Notes: a model not told the origin generated them from the letters alone. Shown: positions 35,212 to 45,291, numbered from the stretch's first letter. The stretch: DNA of 64,000 nt from UBA7236 sp964463165 (GCA_964463165.1 CAYXBK010000003.1:1-64000); one strand, 5' to 3'. Numbers and translations are program-made.

Positions 35212-36855
35212 ATGAGCCAGCCAATCGATCAATTCGAAAATACAAACAGTATACAGCAATCAGGAGGAAAAATAAAAACCAATTTCGGTGCCTTATCCAC
35301 CCTGGTGACTGTTTTCTTTTTTTGGGGATTTGTTGCTGCATCCAATGGAATATTTATTCCGTTTTGCAAAGCACATTTTAGTTTAAACCAATATCAGTCG
35401 CAATTAATCGATGCTTCGTTTTACGGCGCATATTTTTTCGGCTCATTGATTTTATATATGCTCTCGACATTCAGAAATATCGACCTCTTAAATCAGATCG
35501 GTTATAAAAAAGGTATTATCATCGGCTTGTTGATTTCGGTTACCGGTGCATTGGCGCTTGCAATTGTTTCCGGTTTGGAAGGTGCGACTTTCGCGATGGT
35601 ACTGATCTCATTTTTTTTGATCGCACTTGGATTTTCATTACAGCAAACAGCTGCGCAGCCTTTTGCAATCAGTTTGGGAGATCCTTCAACCGGAAGTCAC
35701 CGTTTAAATTTTGCAGGCGGGGTAAATTCACTCGGTACATTACTCGGGCCACTGATCGTGAGCTTTGTTTTATTCGGCAGTTTAAAAACAGGTGATACAA
35801 TTGTTTCGCTGGGAAATATTAAATTGCTGTATTTAATTCTTGCCGGCTTATTTACGTTTGTTGCGGCATTTTTCGCATTGCGGAAATTACCTCAGGCAAC
35901 GAGTCATGAGCATATCGAAAAAAGCCCGAAAGCAATGCGTTCATTAATTGTAATTGCAATACCAACTTTCATATTAATATTTTTAAATGGTTGGGTAGAC
36001 AGAACTTTTGGTGAAACTGGGAAGCAAATTCTGATCTTCGGAACATTATTCATTGTTATTCTGGTTTTATTAAATGCTTTGTATTCTGCAGGCAGAAATA
36101 CTGCGGGCTGGGGCGCAATGCAATATCCGCAACTTGTTCTCGGCATGCTCGGCATATTTGTTTATGTAGGAACCGAAGTTACAATTCAGTCAAATCTCGG
36201 AGCATTGCTGCAAACAGCTGATTTCGGCGGACATGACGTTGCGTATATTTCACAATTTATTTCTTTATACTGGGGAAGCCTGATGATCGGAAGGTGGACA
36301 GGTGCGATCAGTGCATTCGACTTAAAAAAATCAACAAAAAATATATTGACCGTTATTATTCCTTTCATTGCTTTTGCTGTTATTTTATTTGTGAATTATT
36401 TACGTGGAAATGCAATTGATGATCTGCTCGTGTATGCTGTTTGTGTCGTGATTTTAATTGCCGGCATTTTTCTGGCAAGAGAGAAACCTGCAAAAATGTT
36501 ATTGATCTTTTCGCTCATGGGAATGCTTGCCATGCTGATCGGATTATTTACAACAGGTGATATCGCAAAATTTGCATTCATCAGCGGAGGGTTATGTTGC
36601 AGTATCGGCTGGCCTTGTGTATTTGGATTAAGTATTCTCGGGCTCGGAAAATATACTTCCCAGGGATCTGCATTTTTGATCATGATGATTCTCGGAGGTG
36701 CAATATTGCCTCCTTTACAGGGATATATTGCAGACATCACAACGATCCATATGAGTTACTGGGTGCCGGTAGCGGGATTTGCATATCTGGCTTGGTTCGC
36801 GGCTTCGGTGAAAGGAATATTTCAAAAACAGGGGATCGCCTTGGAAAAAAATTGA
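35212..36855 (+). CDS. Sugar:proton symporter of the MFS (FucP/GluP-like)
   Basis: A 547-aa inner-membrane transporter with about 12-14 hydrophobic helices, for example TLVTVFFFWGFVAASNGIFI, ALAIVSGLEGATFAMVLISF and VLGMLGIFVYVGTEVTIQS. The FWGFVAASN segment of helix 1, ALGFSLQQTAAQPFAI and the VYVGTEV motif fit the fucose/glucose-galactose permease group. It is longer than FucP because of extra helices in the middle (FILIFLNGWVDRTFG, LIFGTLFIVILVLL). It is divergent from the GH31 gene and probably takes up the sugar released by it (inference). Confidence 0.85.
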   Translation: MSQPIDQFENTNSIQQSGGKIKTNFGALSTLVTVFFFWGFVAASNGIFIPFCKAHFSLNQYQSQLIDASFYGAYFFGSLILYMLSTFRNIDLLNQIGYKKGIIIGLLISVTGALALAIVSGLEGATFAMVLISFFLIALGFSLQQTAAQPFAISLGDPSTGSHRLNFAGGVNSLGTLLGPLIVSFVLFGSLKTGDTIVSLGNIKLLYLILAGLFTFVAAFFALRKLPQATSHEHIEKSPKAMRSLIVIAIPTFILIFLNGWVDRTFGETGKQILIFGTLFIVILVLLNALYSAGRNTAGWGAMQYPQLVLGMLGIFVYVGTEVTIQSNLGALLQTADFGGHDVAYISQFISLYWGSLMIGRWTGAISAFDLKKSTKNILTVIIPFIAFAVILFVNYLRGNAIDDLLVYAVCVVILIAGIFLAREKPAKMLLIFSLMGMLAMLIGLFTTGDIAKFAFISGGLCCSIGWPCVFGLSILGLGKYTSQGSAFLIMMILGGAILPPLQGYIADITTIHMSYWVPVAGFAYLAWFAASVKGIFQKQGIALEKN

Positions 36856-36935
36856 AAGGATCTCTTACTTTTTATAGCAGCGGGATATCCTGCGGCATTC
36901 CGTACATTTCGTAATTTTGAAATGCATTTATTTTC

Positions 36936-38207
36936 ATGGATCAGGAGCAACAAGGGGTAATTAATAATTCACAGATGTTTGAAGCGCTGTTTCAGTACGC
37001 GACAATCGGAATAGTGTTTACAAATAAAAACGGAGAAATTATAGATGCAAACAAATTTGCGCTCGATCAATTCGGTTATGCTATTACGGAATTGAAAAAT
37101 CAAAAGATTGAGCTTCTCATTCCAACCGAATATCACGATAAACACGAAACCTACCGGAAAAATTTTTATGCAAACCCGCACCGCCGGCCAATGGGTGCAG
37201 GCCGCGATTTATTCGGCCAAAAAAAAGACGGAACAAAATTCCCTGTAGAGATCAGTCTGAGCAATTATCAGATCAACGGAGAAATTTTCGTGATTGCATT
37301 TGTCATCGACATCAGCATCCGGAAGCAAGGTGAACAAATGGTTGCGGATCAGAAATCTGAACTTGAAAAACGCAACCAGGAAATTGAGAAATTAAATACC
37401 GATCTCGAAAAAAAGGTTGACGACCGCACAAAAATGCTGAAAGAAACCTTGCATGAATTGGAAAAATCAAAAGAGGAATTAAAAGATGCGCTCGAAAAGG
37501 AAAAGGAGTTGGGAGAATTAAAATCGCGGTTTGTTACTATGGCGTCACATGAATTCAGAACACCTCTTGGCACTATTTTATCATCGGCTTCACTGATCAG
37601 CAGGTATACACTTTCGGAAGAACAGGATAAACGGGATAAGCATATAAAGCGCATTAAAGAATCGGTAGATTCGATGCGCTCCATTCTCGAAGATTTTCTT
37701 TCACTTGGCAAGCTGGAGGAAGGCTCTCTCTCGGCAAAACCGGAACGTAGAAATGTGGAAGAATGCATCCATGCGATCCAGGAATTAATTGATGATTTAC
37801 AGCTGCAGATGAAAATCGGGCAGGAAATAAAATTCGAACATTATTGCGAAGGATATCTTGACATGGATATGAATTTGTTTAAAAATATTATTACCAATCT
37901 GGTTTCAAATGCGATAAAATTTTCAGGTGAAACAGGACGTATTTTGGTGCAAATCAGTTTGGAAGAAAATAAACTAATTTTATCCATAAAAGATAATGGT
38001 ATAGGAATTTCGGAAGAGGACCTTGAACATTTATTTCAAAGATTTTTCAGGGCGAAAAATGCGGTCAATATTCAGGGAACCGGTTTGGGATTACATATTG
38101 TGTCGAGATATATTGATTTGCTGAACGGAAATATTTCCGTGAAAAGTGAATTAGGCAATGGTACCGAATTCGAAATTATAATTCCAAGATATTCAATGAG
38201 CAGTTAA
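36936..38207 (+). CDS. PAS domain sensor histidine kinase
   Basis: A 423-aa soluble kinase without membrane helices. PAS domain at about 13-130 (MFEALFQYATIGIVFTNKNG, KKDGTKFPVEISLS). Coiled coil at about 135-195. HisKA has phospho-acceptor His205 in FVTMASHEFRTPLGT. The ATPase domain has N box IITNLVSNAIKFS, G1 DNGIGI and G2 GTGLGLHIV. A TAATTTTG sequence 17 bp upstream could be the -7 box. It lies 13 bp before the response regulator gene, so the two form one system with a cytosolic signal. Confidence 0.93.
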   Translation: MDQEQQGVINNSQMFEALFQYATIGIVFTNKNGEIIDANKFALDQFGYAITELKNQKIELLIPTEYHDKHETYRKNFYANPHRRPMGAGRDLFGQKKDGTKFPVEISLSNYQINGEIFVIAFVIDISIRKQGEQMVADQKSELEKRNQEIEKLNTDLEKKVDDRTKMLKETLHELEKSKEELKDALEKEKELGELKSRFVTMASHEFRTPLGTILSSASLISRYTLSEEQDKRDKHIKRIKESVDSMRSILEDFLSLGKLEEGSLSAKPERRNVEECIHAIQELIDDLQLQMKIGQEIKFEHYCEGYLDMDMNLFKNIITNLVSNAIKFSGETGRILVQISLEENKLILSIKDNGIGISEEDLEHLFQRFFRAKNAVNIQGTGLGLHIVSRYIDLLNGNISVKSELGNGTEFEIIIPRYSMSS

Positions 38208-38220
38208 AAGGCTATCAAAA

Positions 38221-39279
38221 ATGAAGAAAATTTTATTAATTGAAGACAATCAGGACCTGCGTGAAAATACGGCAGAAATTCTCGAATTATCAAATTATAA
38301 AGTATTTACTGCAGAAAACGGAAAAACAGGAGTTGACATTGCAATCGCAGAAAAGCCTGACCTGATCATTTGCGATATCATGATGCCGGTTCTCGACGGC
38401 TATGGCGTATTGCACCTGCTTTCAAATAATGATGCAACAAAAGGCATCCCTTTTATTTTTCTCACGGCAAAAACAGAGAAGTCGGATTTGCGGAAAGGGA
38501 TGGAAATGGGTGCGGATGATTATATCACCAAACCGTTTGACGATATTGAATTACTCAAAGCAGTTGAAACCCGTTTGAAAAAAAATGAACTGCTGAAAGA
38601 TTTATTTACCACTGAAATAAAATCGCTTGGAGAATTTATAGACAAAACACAGGAATCAACCGGACTGCAATTAACATCTGATATCCGCGATGTGCATCAT
38701 TACCGCAAAAAACAGTTTTTATATTCAGAAGGTAATCACCCGCATCATGTGTATTATGTGGTTGGAGGTAAAATAAAAACCTATCTGATAAATGATGACG
38801 GTAAAGAATTAATCACCGGTATTTTTACAGCTGGCGATTTTATCGGTTATACATCCGTGCTTGAAAATATTCCGCATAAGGAAAATGCGGAAACACTCGA
38901 AGAAGCAGATCTCATGATTATACCTGCAGATGATTTTCTTTCGATCATGCATTCAAATCCGCTTATCGCACAGCAATTTATTAAACTGCTCACGAAAAAT
39001 GTAATGGAAAAAGAAGAAAAGCTTATAGAGATCGCATATAATTCATTGCGGAAGCGAATTGCATCAGCACTTGTGGAATTGCAGGAAAAATTTAAAACAC
39101 CGGATGCGGCGGCAACAATGATTGGTATTTCAAGAGAAAACCTTGCACGTGTGGTTGGTACCGCAAAGGAATCGCTGATCAGAACATTAAGTGATTTTAA
39201 GGATGAAAAATTAATTGATATTGTTGAAGGGAAGATTCGAATTCTGGATGAAAAAAAGTTACGCAATCTGCCTTATTGA
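38221..39279 (+). CDS. Response regulator fused to a cyclic-nucleotide-binding/Crp-type transcription factor
   Basis: A 352-aa protein. Receiver domain at 1-125 has phospho-acceptor Asp52 (LIICDIMMPVLDG) and the conserved Lys in DDYITKPFD. A cNMP-binding-like beta-roll follows (about 150-260, KKQFLYSEGNHPHHVYYVVG, FTAGDFIGYTSVLE). A Crp-type winged helix closes it (about 275-345, TMIGISRENLARVVGTAKES). The beta-roll lacks an obvious phosphate-binding cassette for cAMP, so it may bind another ligand or none. It is the partner of the PAS kinase encoded 13 bp upstream. Confidence 0.92.
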   Translation: MKKILLIEDNQDLRENTAEILELSNYKVFTAENGKTGVDIAIAEKPDLIICDIMMPVLDGYGVLHLLSNNDATKGIPFIFLTAKTEKSDLRKGMEMGADDYITKPFDDIELLKAVETRLKKNELLKDLFTTEIKSLGEFIDKTQESTGLQLTSDIRDVHHYRKKQFLYSEGNHPHHVYYVVGGKIKTYLINDDGKELITGIFTAGDFIGYTSVLENIPHKENAETLEEADLMIIPADDFLSIMHSNPLIAQQFIKLLTKNVMEKEEKLIEIAYNSLRKRIASALVELQEKFKTPDAAATMIGISRENLARVVGTAKESLIRTLSDFKDEKLIDIVEGKIRILDEKKLRNLPY

Positions 39280-39289
39280 AAACAATACA

Positions 39290-39694
39290 TCAGACCTCAC
39301 TCATTTGTTTTCCTTCTTCATTTTGTTGTTTTAATGTCCAGTCATCCGTATAACTGGTTTCAATCCAGTGGTTGCCCGATTTTCTGTAAATAAGAATTGT
39401 GCATCCAAGTGTTTCGTGCAGCATTTTTTTTACCTCACTTACTTTTTTGTCTTCACGAATATTTATTTCAGTTGGTATCAGGGAAGCATTCAGGGAAAGA
39501 ACCGGAAGTGAAGGGCTTAATTTTTCAAATTTACGATCAGACGCCTGCGTATTTTTACGTGGTTTGTAGAATTCTATTTTTAAAAACGGGAATTCATTCT
39601 GAAATGCATTTTGAATATCGGTAATTTTCCATTGTAATCCGACCAACATAAACGTATCTTTTTTAGGGCTTTTATTCTGATATGTTGTATTCAC
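39290..39694 (-). CDS. Conserved hypothetical protein
   Basis: A 134-aa soluble protein with GTG start; Met16 (39649) is an alternative. Contains LVGLQWKITDIQNAFQNEFP, LPSLNASLIPTEINIREDKK-like strands (LSLNASLIPTEINIRED), KVSEVKKMLHETLGCTILIY and YTDDWTLKQQNEEG. I recall similar proteins in Bacteroidota but no assigned function. It converges with the response regulator gene, 10 bp apart. Confidence 0.6.
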   Translation of the reverse strand: MNTTYQNKSPKKDTFMLVGLQWKITDIQNAFQNEFPFLKIEFYKPRKNTQASDRKFEKLSPSLPVLSLNASLIPTEINIREDKKVSEVKKMLHETLGCTILIYRKSGNHWIETSYTDDWTLKQQNEEGKQMSEV

Positions 39695-39826
39695 TTTCTA
39701 TTATCCTACACCAATTCAATCTGGCGTATTTAAAGGCAAATTTTGTATTATCTGAAAGGATAATAGATGATCTTAATCACCATGAATCGGTAATTCTTGC
39801 AGGCAGGAATTGGAAAAATCGAAAGG

Positions 39827-41371
39827 TCAGGCCCGGTTCAGATAGTTCACTTTATTTTTAAGGCGGTTTAATACTTTATCCCAAAGGGCTTCATATGGAA
39901 TCACCTCCCATTCGTATACAATATTATTTCCTTCAGGATCACCCTCGGCCATTTTGCGGTAGAATTTCTGGGCCATTTGCCTGGTGCGTTCGTAATTGAA
40001 ATCTTCTTTTTCCATTGTAAGCAGCATTTTCAAAAAACAGCTGCTTCTGTATGTATCGTCTTTTCTCAGATAGCGGCTGCAATAAACATTGAGTGCTTCC
40101 GAACGGTTTATAATGCCGGTGTAATCGCCCTTTTCAAGCATATAAAGAATCTGGATCACAAGGATTGCAACATTATAGCCTTTTTTATCCTTGCTGAAAT
40201 TCGGAACTTCGTTCAGGAACTTGAGCAGCTTGAACTTGCGCTTATTTGCATCATTTGAGAGCAGATCTTTATTCAGGTTTTCGGTTTCAAAAATATAATT
40301 CAGATATGCTTCGAATATTTTCCATTTTTCCTGGCGCTCGGTTGATGTAAAAGGAAACCTCGGATGATTGGAAACTTTAAGGAAAATACCTGCAGCGTTG
40401 ATATAATTTTCTGTGTGCATGGCAAGCAGAAAATAATATTCCAGAAATACGAACCAGTTATTTGACCCTTCCTGCACAAGGTCGAGGCACTTTTCAGCAT
40501 TTTTCCTTCCGTTTTCATAATCCCGGAGCTGGAGGTAGCAATTAATTTTTATCAGTGCAAGATTTGCCAGTTTCACTTTTTGATTGAATGGCGGGTTATC
40601 GGTTAAATATTTTTCCGCCAGTTCACATACCTGAATTGTTTCCTTATGATTTTTTATTACCTGGCTTTTTAATATCCATATCTGATACATCAGGAAATGC
40701 AGATTATAGGAATCAGATTGTTTGCAAAGCTCTTTTGCTTTATCGAGATAATTTTGAGCTAGCTGCGCATGTTCAGCCTGCGGTGCTCCGGAAATTGCAA
40801 AACTGATCGTCAGGCGCTGATACATTTCTTCTGCTGCAATTTCTGCATCCAGATCGGCCGCTGCTTTTTTTGTGAGATTGGCATAGAGGTCATATTGCTT
40901 TTCATCTCCCTGCAAACTTGCATTACTCATAAGAATGCGGGCGCAACTTAAAACGATATCCGTGAAACGATAAGTTTGGGCAACTGTGAGTGTTTTCAGG
41001 GTGATCTTGGTTGCGGTATTTCTGGCACCACTGCTCAGAAGTATTCTGATCAGGGCCCAGTTCTTATTGCAGGTATAATATGCGCTGTGATAATCGGAAA
41101 AAGAAGGGTCGTTTGCATCAAGAAAAAACAACGTATTGAGAAGGCGTTTCGAAAACCTTGATTTCAGCTGACGATACTTGTCGTCGAGAGCTGTTGAATT
41201 ATAGAGGTATTTGGCAGCCTCATCGTCTGTGGTAAATTTTTCGTTGGTAAGGCCTTCATAAAATTCGTTGAACTTGCTGTCTTTCTTGTTGAGTAAGCTT
41301 TTGTCGAAGATTTCTATTTTTGAAATCCTCTTTTTCGTCACAATCTTACTTATTTCAACGAGGTTCTTCAT
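39827..41371 (-). CDS. Cytosolic TPR-like helical repeat protein
   Basis: A 514-aa protein made almost entirely of helices that look like degenerate TPR units, for example YNLHFLMYQIWILKSQVIKN, LALIKINCYLQLRDYENGRK and AEKCLDLVQEGSNNWFVFLE. No signal peptide or enzyme motif is visible. A basic N-terminus (KIVTKKRISKIEIFD) is notable. Such proteins usually mediate protein contacts; function unknown. It stands alone with 600 bp of non-coding sequence upstream. Confidence 0.65.
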   Translation of the reverse strand: MKNLVEISKIVTKKRISKIEIFDKSLLNKKDSKFNEFYEGLTNEKFTTDDEAAKYLYNSTALDDKYRQLKSRFSKRLLNTLFFLDANDPSFSDYHSAYYTCNKNWALIRILLSSGARNTATKITLKTLTVAQTYRFTDIVLSCARILMSNASLQGDEKQYDLYANLTKKAAADLDAEIAAEEMYQRLTISFAISGAPQAEHAQLAQNYLDKAKELCKQSDSYNLHFLMYQIWILKSQVIKNHKETIQVCELAEKYLTDNPPFNQKVKLANLALIKINCYLQLRDYENGRKNAEKCLDLVQEGSNNWFVFLEYYFLLAMHTENYINAAGIFLKVSNHPRFPFTSTERQEKWKIFEAYLNYIFETENLNKDLLSNDANKRKFKLLKFLNEVPNFSKDKKGYNVAILVIQILYMLEKGDYTGIINRSEALNVYCSRYLRKDDTYRSSCFLKMLLTMEKEDFNYERTRQMAQKFYRKMAEGDPEGNNIVYEWEVIPYEALWDKVLNRLKNKVNYLNRA

Positions 41372-41924
41372 ATTTCAGTGGGTTAAGTTGTTTAACATCA
41401 ATGGAATAGAACATTTCACAATGATTCGACTGTGGTGCTATATTCATAAACCTGTCACAAGTATACACAATTTTATAGAATTCCCAAATTATTTTCTTTT
41501 TATTGATAACTACTGATTACAGGGGTTTTACGGCTGATATTAGTAAAATCATGAGAATATAATATTTAAGGGTATAAGTCACATATTAATATAGATGGTA
41601 GGACGATTAATTGAATAAAACCCTGTCGATTCAACTATTTCTGAATTATTATCATCAAGATAATTTTAAAAATGAGTCACATATTAAAAATCAGTGTAAT
41701 AGAACTATCAACGGAGGTTTCTACTTTTGGAATTGCCTAACAATATTTAATTCATCTAAATTTCACAGCTTATGAAAGGAAGAGTATACACACATGCAGT
41801 TCAGATGATCGTAATTGTTGATCTGGACGAATTATAGTTTAGACAGTTGGTTTGTTTCATAAATTAGGTTCACGACCAGAACTGGGGGCTCACAAGGCCC
41901 CCTTCTGATTTTAGGTATTCTTGC
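41372..41924. other. Gene-free stretch upstream of the TPR-like gene
   Basis: No credible ORF on either strand. It contains two near-copies of GAGTCACATATTAA-like sequence (41576 and 41673) and a GGGGGCTCACAAGGCCCCC hairpin at 41884-41902 followed by TTCTGATTTT, which looks like an orphan terminator. The rest is AT-rich and may hold the promoter of the TPR-like gene. Confidence 0.55.
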
Positions 41925-41954
41925 AAAAAAAAAGCCTGCATCCCTGCAGGCTTC
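41925..41954 (-). terminator. Terminator of the tig-clpP-clpX operon
   Basis: On the minus strand GAAGCCTGCA-GGGA-TGCAGGCTT followed by TTTTTTTT, 18 bp after the clpX stop. Confidence 0.9.
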
Positions 41955-41971
41955 AATTAGTATGATCACAA

Positions 41972-43210
41972 TTAACTGGCGATTTTGAGCTGATTCAGTT
42001 TAGATTCATTGAATTTACTCATTGTATAATCCAGTGTTAAGGTAAATTCTTTAATTGTCTGCTGAGAAGGCAGATCAAACATTGCATCTGTAAGCAGTGC
42101 TTCGCAGATCGAACGAAGTCCTCTCGCACCTAATTTGAATTCCAGCGCTTTATCTACAATAAAATCCAAAACCTCTTCATCCACTTTTAAAGTAATTCCT
42201 TCCAGCTCGAAGAGTTGTTTGTATTGTTTAATGATGGCATTTTTAGGTTCAACCAGAATCGCACGGAGTACTTTTTTATCCAGCGGATCAAGGTGTGTCA
42301 GAACCGGTAAGCGGCCGATTAATTCCGGAATCAAGCCGAAAGCCTTTAAATCCTGAGGTGCAATATACTTGAGCAAATTATCCTTATCTGCATTTTTGTT
42401 GTCGTCGTGACGCTTGAAACCGATCAATTGGGTTGCAGTTCTTCTTGCAATGATTTTATCGATCCCGTCGAAAGCCCCTCCGCAAATGAAGAGAATGTTC
42501 TGCGTATTTACTTTGATCATTTTTTGTTCAGGATGTTTGCGGCCTCCCTGAGGCGGAACAAGTACCTCCGTTCCTTCCAGCATTTTCAATAATGCCTGCT
42601 GCACACCTTCTCCCGAAACATCTCTTGTGATGGAAGGATTATCACCTTTCCGGGCAATCTTATCAATCTCATCTATATAAACGATACCCTTTTCTGCTGC
42701 TGCGACATCAAAATTGCATACCTGGAGTAATCTCGATAAAATACTTTCAACATCTTCCCCCACATAACCGGCTTCTGTAAACACGGTAGCATCAACAATG
42801 GCAAATGGAACATTCAGATATTTGGCGATAGACCTTGCAAGCAGGGTTTTTCCCGTGCCCGTCTGGCCAACCATTACTATATTTGATTTCTCAATTTCAA
42901 CGTCATTATCAATGGTTTTTTGATTCAACCGCTTATAATGATTGTAGACGGCAACTGCCAGAATTTTCTTTGCATCATCCTGTCCGATCACGTAAGTATC
43001 AAGAAAATCCTTGATGTTTTTCGGTTTCATAGAAGCATGCAGCGAAAATTTGAACCGTTTGTCTGGTTGATGTAACTCTTCATTGATAAGCTGCTGCGCC
43101 TGATCCACGCAGTTCTCACAAATATGTCCTTCCTGCCCCGCAATTAGAATCTTTACTTCGTCCTTTGAACGCAGACAAAAGGAGCAATGATTGACATCTT
43201 TCTTTTTCAT
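41972..43210 (-). CDS. clpX: ClpX, unfoldase subunit of ClpXP
   Basis: A 412-aa AAA+ ATPase that recognises, unfolds and feeds proteins to ClpP. The N-terminal zinc domain has Cys9, Cys12, Cys31 and Cys34 (CSFC, CENC). Walker A GQTGTGKT is at 115-122, pore loop GYVGED at 149-154 and Walker B IDEID at 179-183. ELIGRLPVL and GARGLRSI belong to the C-terminal AAA subdomain with sensor 2. Length is typical. It is the third gene of tig-clpP-clpX, 25 bp after clpP, and ends in a strong terminator. Confidence 0.97.
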   Translation of the reverse strand: MKKKDVNHCSFCLRSKDEVKILIAGQEGHICENCVDQAQQLINEELHQPDKRFKFSLHASMKPKNIKDFLDTYVIGQDDAKKILAVAVYNHYKRLNQKTIDNDVEIEKSNIVMVGQTGTGKTLLARSIAKYLNVPFAIVDATVFTEAGYVGEDVESILSRLLQVCNFDVAAAEKGIVYIDEIDKIARKGDNPSITRDVSGEGVQQALLKMLEGTEVLVPPQGGRKHPEQKMIKVNTQNILFICGGAFDGIDKIIARRTATQLIGFKRHDDNKNADKDNLLKYIAPQDLKAFGLIPELIGRLPVLTHLDPLDKKVLRAILVEPKNAIIKQYKQLFELEGITLKVDEEVLDFIVDKALEFKLGARGLRSICEALLTDAMFDLPSQQTIKEFTLTLDYTMSKFNESKLNQLKIAS

Positions 43211-43235
43211 ACTCAGGGCTTATATAGTAAAGATA

Positions 43236-43922
43236 TTATTTTCTGGGATCACGAACCAATACTTCGTCGATCATTCCATATTCTTTAGCCTCTTCTGCCC
43301 GCATCCAGTGGTCACGGTCTGAGTCTTTTTCGACCTTTTCGTAAGGCTGACCAGAGTGATTGCTGATGATTGTGTAGAGTTCAGTTTTTAATTTTAAAAT
43401 TTCCTTGAGAGAGATCTCCATATCGCTCGCCTGGCCCTGTGCACCACCCATCGGCTGGTGAATCATCACACGCGAATGCGACAAACAACTTCTTTTTCCC
43501 TTTGTGCCGGCGCATAATAAAACCGCAGCCATAGATGCAGCGATTCCGGTACAAATAGTTGATACATCAGGAGTGATATAATGCATTGTATCATAAATGG
43601 CCAGCCCTGAATAAACAATCCCTCCCGGGCTGTTAATATAGATCTGGATATCCCTTTTTTGATCAACGCTTTGCAGGAAAAGCAATTGCGCCTGTATCAC
43701 GTTGGCAACATAATCGTCGATACCTGTTCCCATAAAAATGATGCGATCCATCATTAAACGGGAGAACACGTCGAGTGCCTGCGCATTGAGCTGACGTTCT
43801 TCAATAATATAGGGTGTGAAATTCGTTACATGCATGCTGGTTACATTCATATAACTGTCGAGCGCATTGCCGCTCATCCCCATGTGTTTTACCGCATATT
43901 TGCGAAACTCATTATTCTGCAT
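43236..43922 (-). CDS. clpP: ClpP, ATP-dependent protease proteolytic subunit
   Basis: A 228-aa serine protease forming the ClpXP chamber. The triad is visible: Ser130 in TGIAASMAAV, His155 in SRVMIHQPMGG, and probably Asp200 in VEKDSDRDHWM. The N-terminal 30 residues (MQNNEFRKYAVKHMGMSG) are a longer propeptide-like extension than in E. coli, usual in Bacteroidota. It overlaps the end of tig by 11 bp and precedes clpX, so the three are cotranscribed. Confidence 0.96.
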   Translation of the reverse strand: MQNNEFRKYAVKHMGMSGNALDSYMNVTSMHVTNFTPYIIEERQLNAQALDVFSRLMMDRIIFMGTGIDDYVANVIQAQLLFLQSVDQKRDIQIYINSPGGIVYSGLAIYDTMHYITPDVSTICTGIAASMAAVLLCAGTKGKRSCLSHSRVMIHQPMGGAQGQASDMEISLKEILKLKTELYTIISNHSGQPYEKVEKDSDRDHWMRAEEAKEYGMIDEVLVRDPRK

Positions 43923-45291
43923 AAACTTCTTCTTTTTTGGTTATTTGCTGATATTCTTCAAGAGTAATTGGCTTTTCTTCAACTGTTACATAACCTTTCA
44001 ATGCTTCAAAAAATTTCTTTTGCATTACCCGGTCATGCATATTTTCAACAAAGGCCTTGTCTTTCAGCTGGCTTTCCGTTACATACCGCACAAAATCATC
44101 TCCCAACTGGCCATACGACATACGCACTGCAATTACTGCTTCATTAATGATCTCTTCTTTCTCCACACGTATATCGTGTTCCTTCTGAATTTTTTTATAA
44201 ATAAGTGATTGCTTTAACTGATTCCTGAATTGCTCGAATTCCTTTTCAAAATTTTCTGCTGATAATTCTTTTTCGTTTGTTTTCTCAAACCATTTTCTAA
44301 GAAAGACTTCCGGAAGGGGTATTTCAGTTGTTTCCCCCAAAAATTTAAATATTTCATTTTCCAGTGTTACTTCCGTCATTGAGTTATTGTAAGCTTCAAT
44401 ATTATCGGCCAGATTTTGTCTTAATTCAGCCTCTGTGCTTATTTCGCCAACTTCCGGTACAACAGCTTTGAAAAATTCCTCATTCATTTCTGCAGGAATC
44501 AATCTGGCAACTCTTTCTACCTTAAACTCAAATTTTCCAGTGATATCGGCAACAGAATCCTCTGTTGCCTCCGCGATTTGCAGGATATTCTTTGCAATTT
44601 TCACTTTATCTCCCTTAAAGACGGAAAAGATATCGTCAATATTTTTTACATCTCCGGTTTTTGCACCAAGAAATAATCCATGCTGATCATCATTCAGCAT
44701 TTGTATATTGAAATATGTATTTGCATGGATGCCGCCCTCTTTTACAGAACCATCCTCATTCAATTCGTGCACATGGGCATATACGACATCATTTTCCTCC
44801 ACAATTTCAACATCTTCACGCTTGCCGTATTTTTTGAGCATGCGTTCCAGTTCCTGATTTATTTCTTCTTCTTTTGCCGCGATGCGGTATCTGGTGAAAA
44901 TTTTTCCTGCTGTTAACTGCGCAATCTGGTGTATTTCGGGCTGAATTCCGATCTCATACGAAAACTGGTAGGAGCGGGGCTCATTGAAATTCAATTCAAG
45001 ATGTTCTTCTCTTACGGGAAGTGCATCTCCGAACAATTCATAATTATTTTCTTTCAGATAATTACCCATTTGTTCATTGACGATTTTATTCAATTCATCG
45101 GCAAGTACCGAGTCGCCATACATTTTTTTAACCATCCCTGCCGGAACATGGCCTATCCTGAAACCAGGAACCTGGATTTTTTTTCCGAGATCCTTAATGG
45201 CTTTGTCAAATTTTTCTTTGTAATCGGCTGCTTCAATATCAATATGAATGATGTTGTGCAGATTTCCGAGTTGTTCAATTTTGAGATTCAC
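43912..45291 (-). CDS. tig: Trigger factor
   Basis: A 459-aa ribosome-associated chaperone. The N-terminal ribosome-binding domain has PGFRIGHVPAGMVKKMYG, a variant of the GFRxGxxP signature. The middle peptidyl-prolyl isomerase region is diverged (ANTYFNIQMLNDDQHGLFLG). The C-terminal helical chaperone arms (about 300-430) are present. The GTG start (MNLKIEQLGN) is the only one that gives the complete N-domain. First gene of the tig-clpP-clpX operon, whose products handle nascent and damaged proteins. Confidence 0.92.
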   Translation of the reverse strand: MNLKIEQLGNLHNIIHIDIEAADYKEKFDKAIKDLGKKIQVPGFRIGHVPAGMVKKMYGDSVLADELNKIVNEQMGNYLKENNYELFGDALPVREEHLELNFNEPRSYQFSYEIGIQPEIHQIAQLTAGKIFTRYRIAAKEEEINQELERMLKKYGKREDVEIVEENDVVYAHVHELNEDGSVKEGGIHANTYFNIQMLNDDQHGLFLGAKTGDVKNIDDIFSVFKGDKVKIAKNILQIAEATEDSVADITGKFEFKVERVARLIPAEMNEEFFKAVVPEVGEISTEAELRQNLADNIEAYNNSMTEVTLENEIFKFLGETTEIPLPEVFLRKWFEKTNEKELSAENFEKEFEQFRNQLKQSLIYKKIQKEHDIRVEKEEIINEAVIAVRMSYGQLGDDFVRYVTESQLKDKAFVENMHDRVMQKKFFEALKGYVTVEEKPITLEEYQQITKKEEVYAE

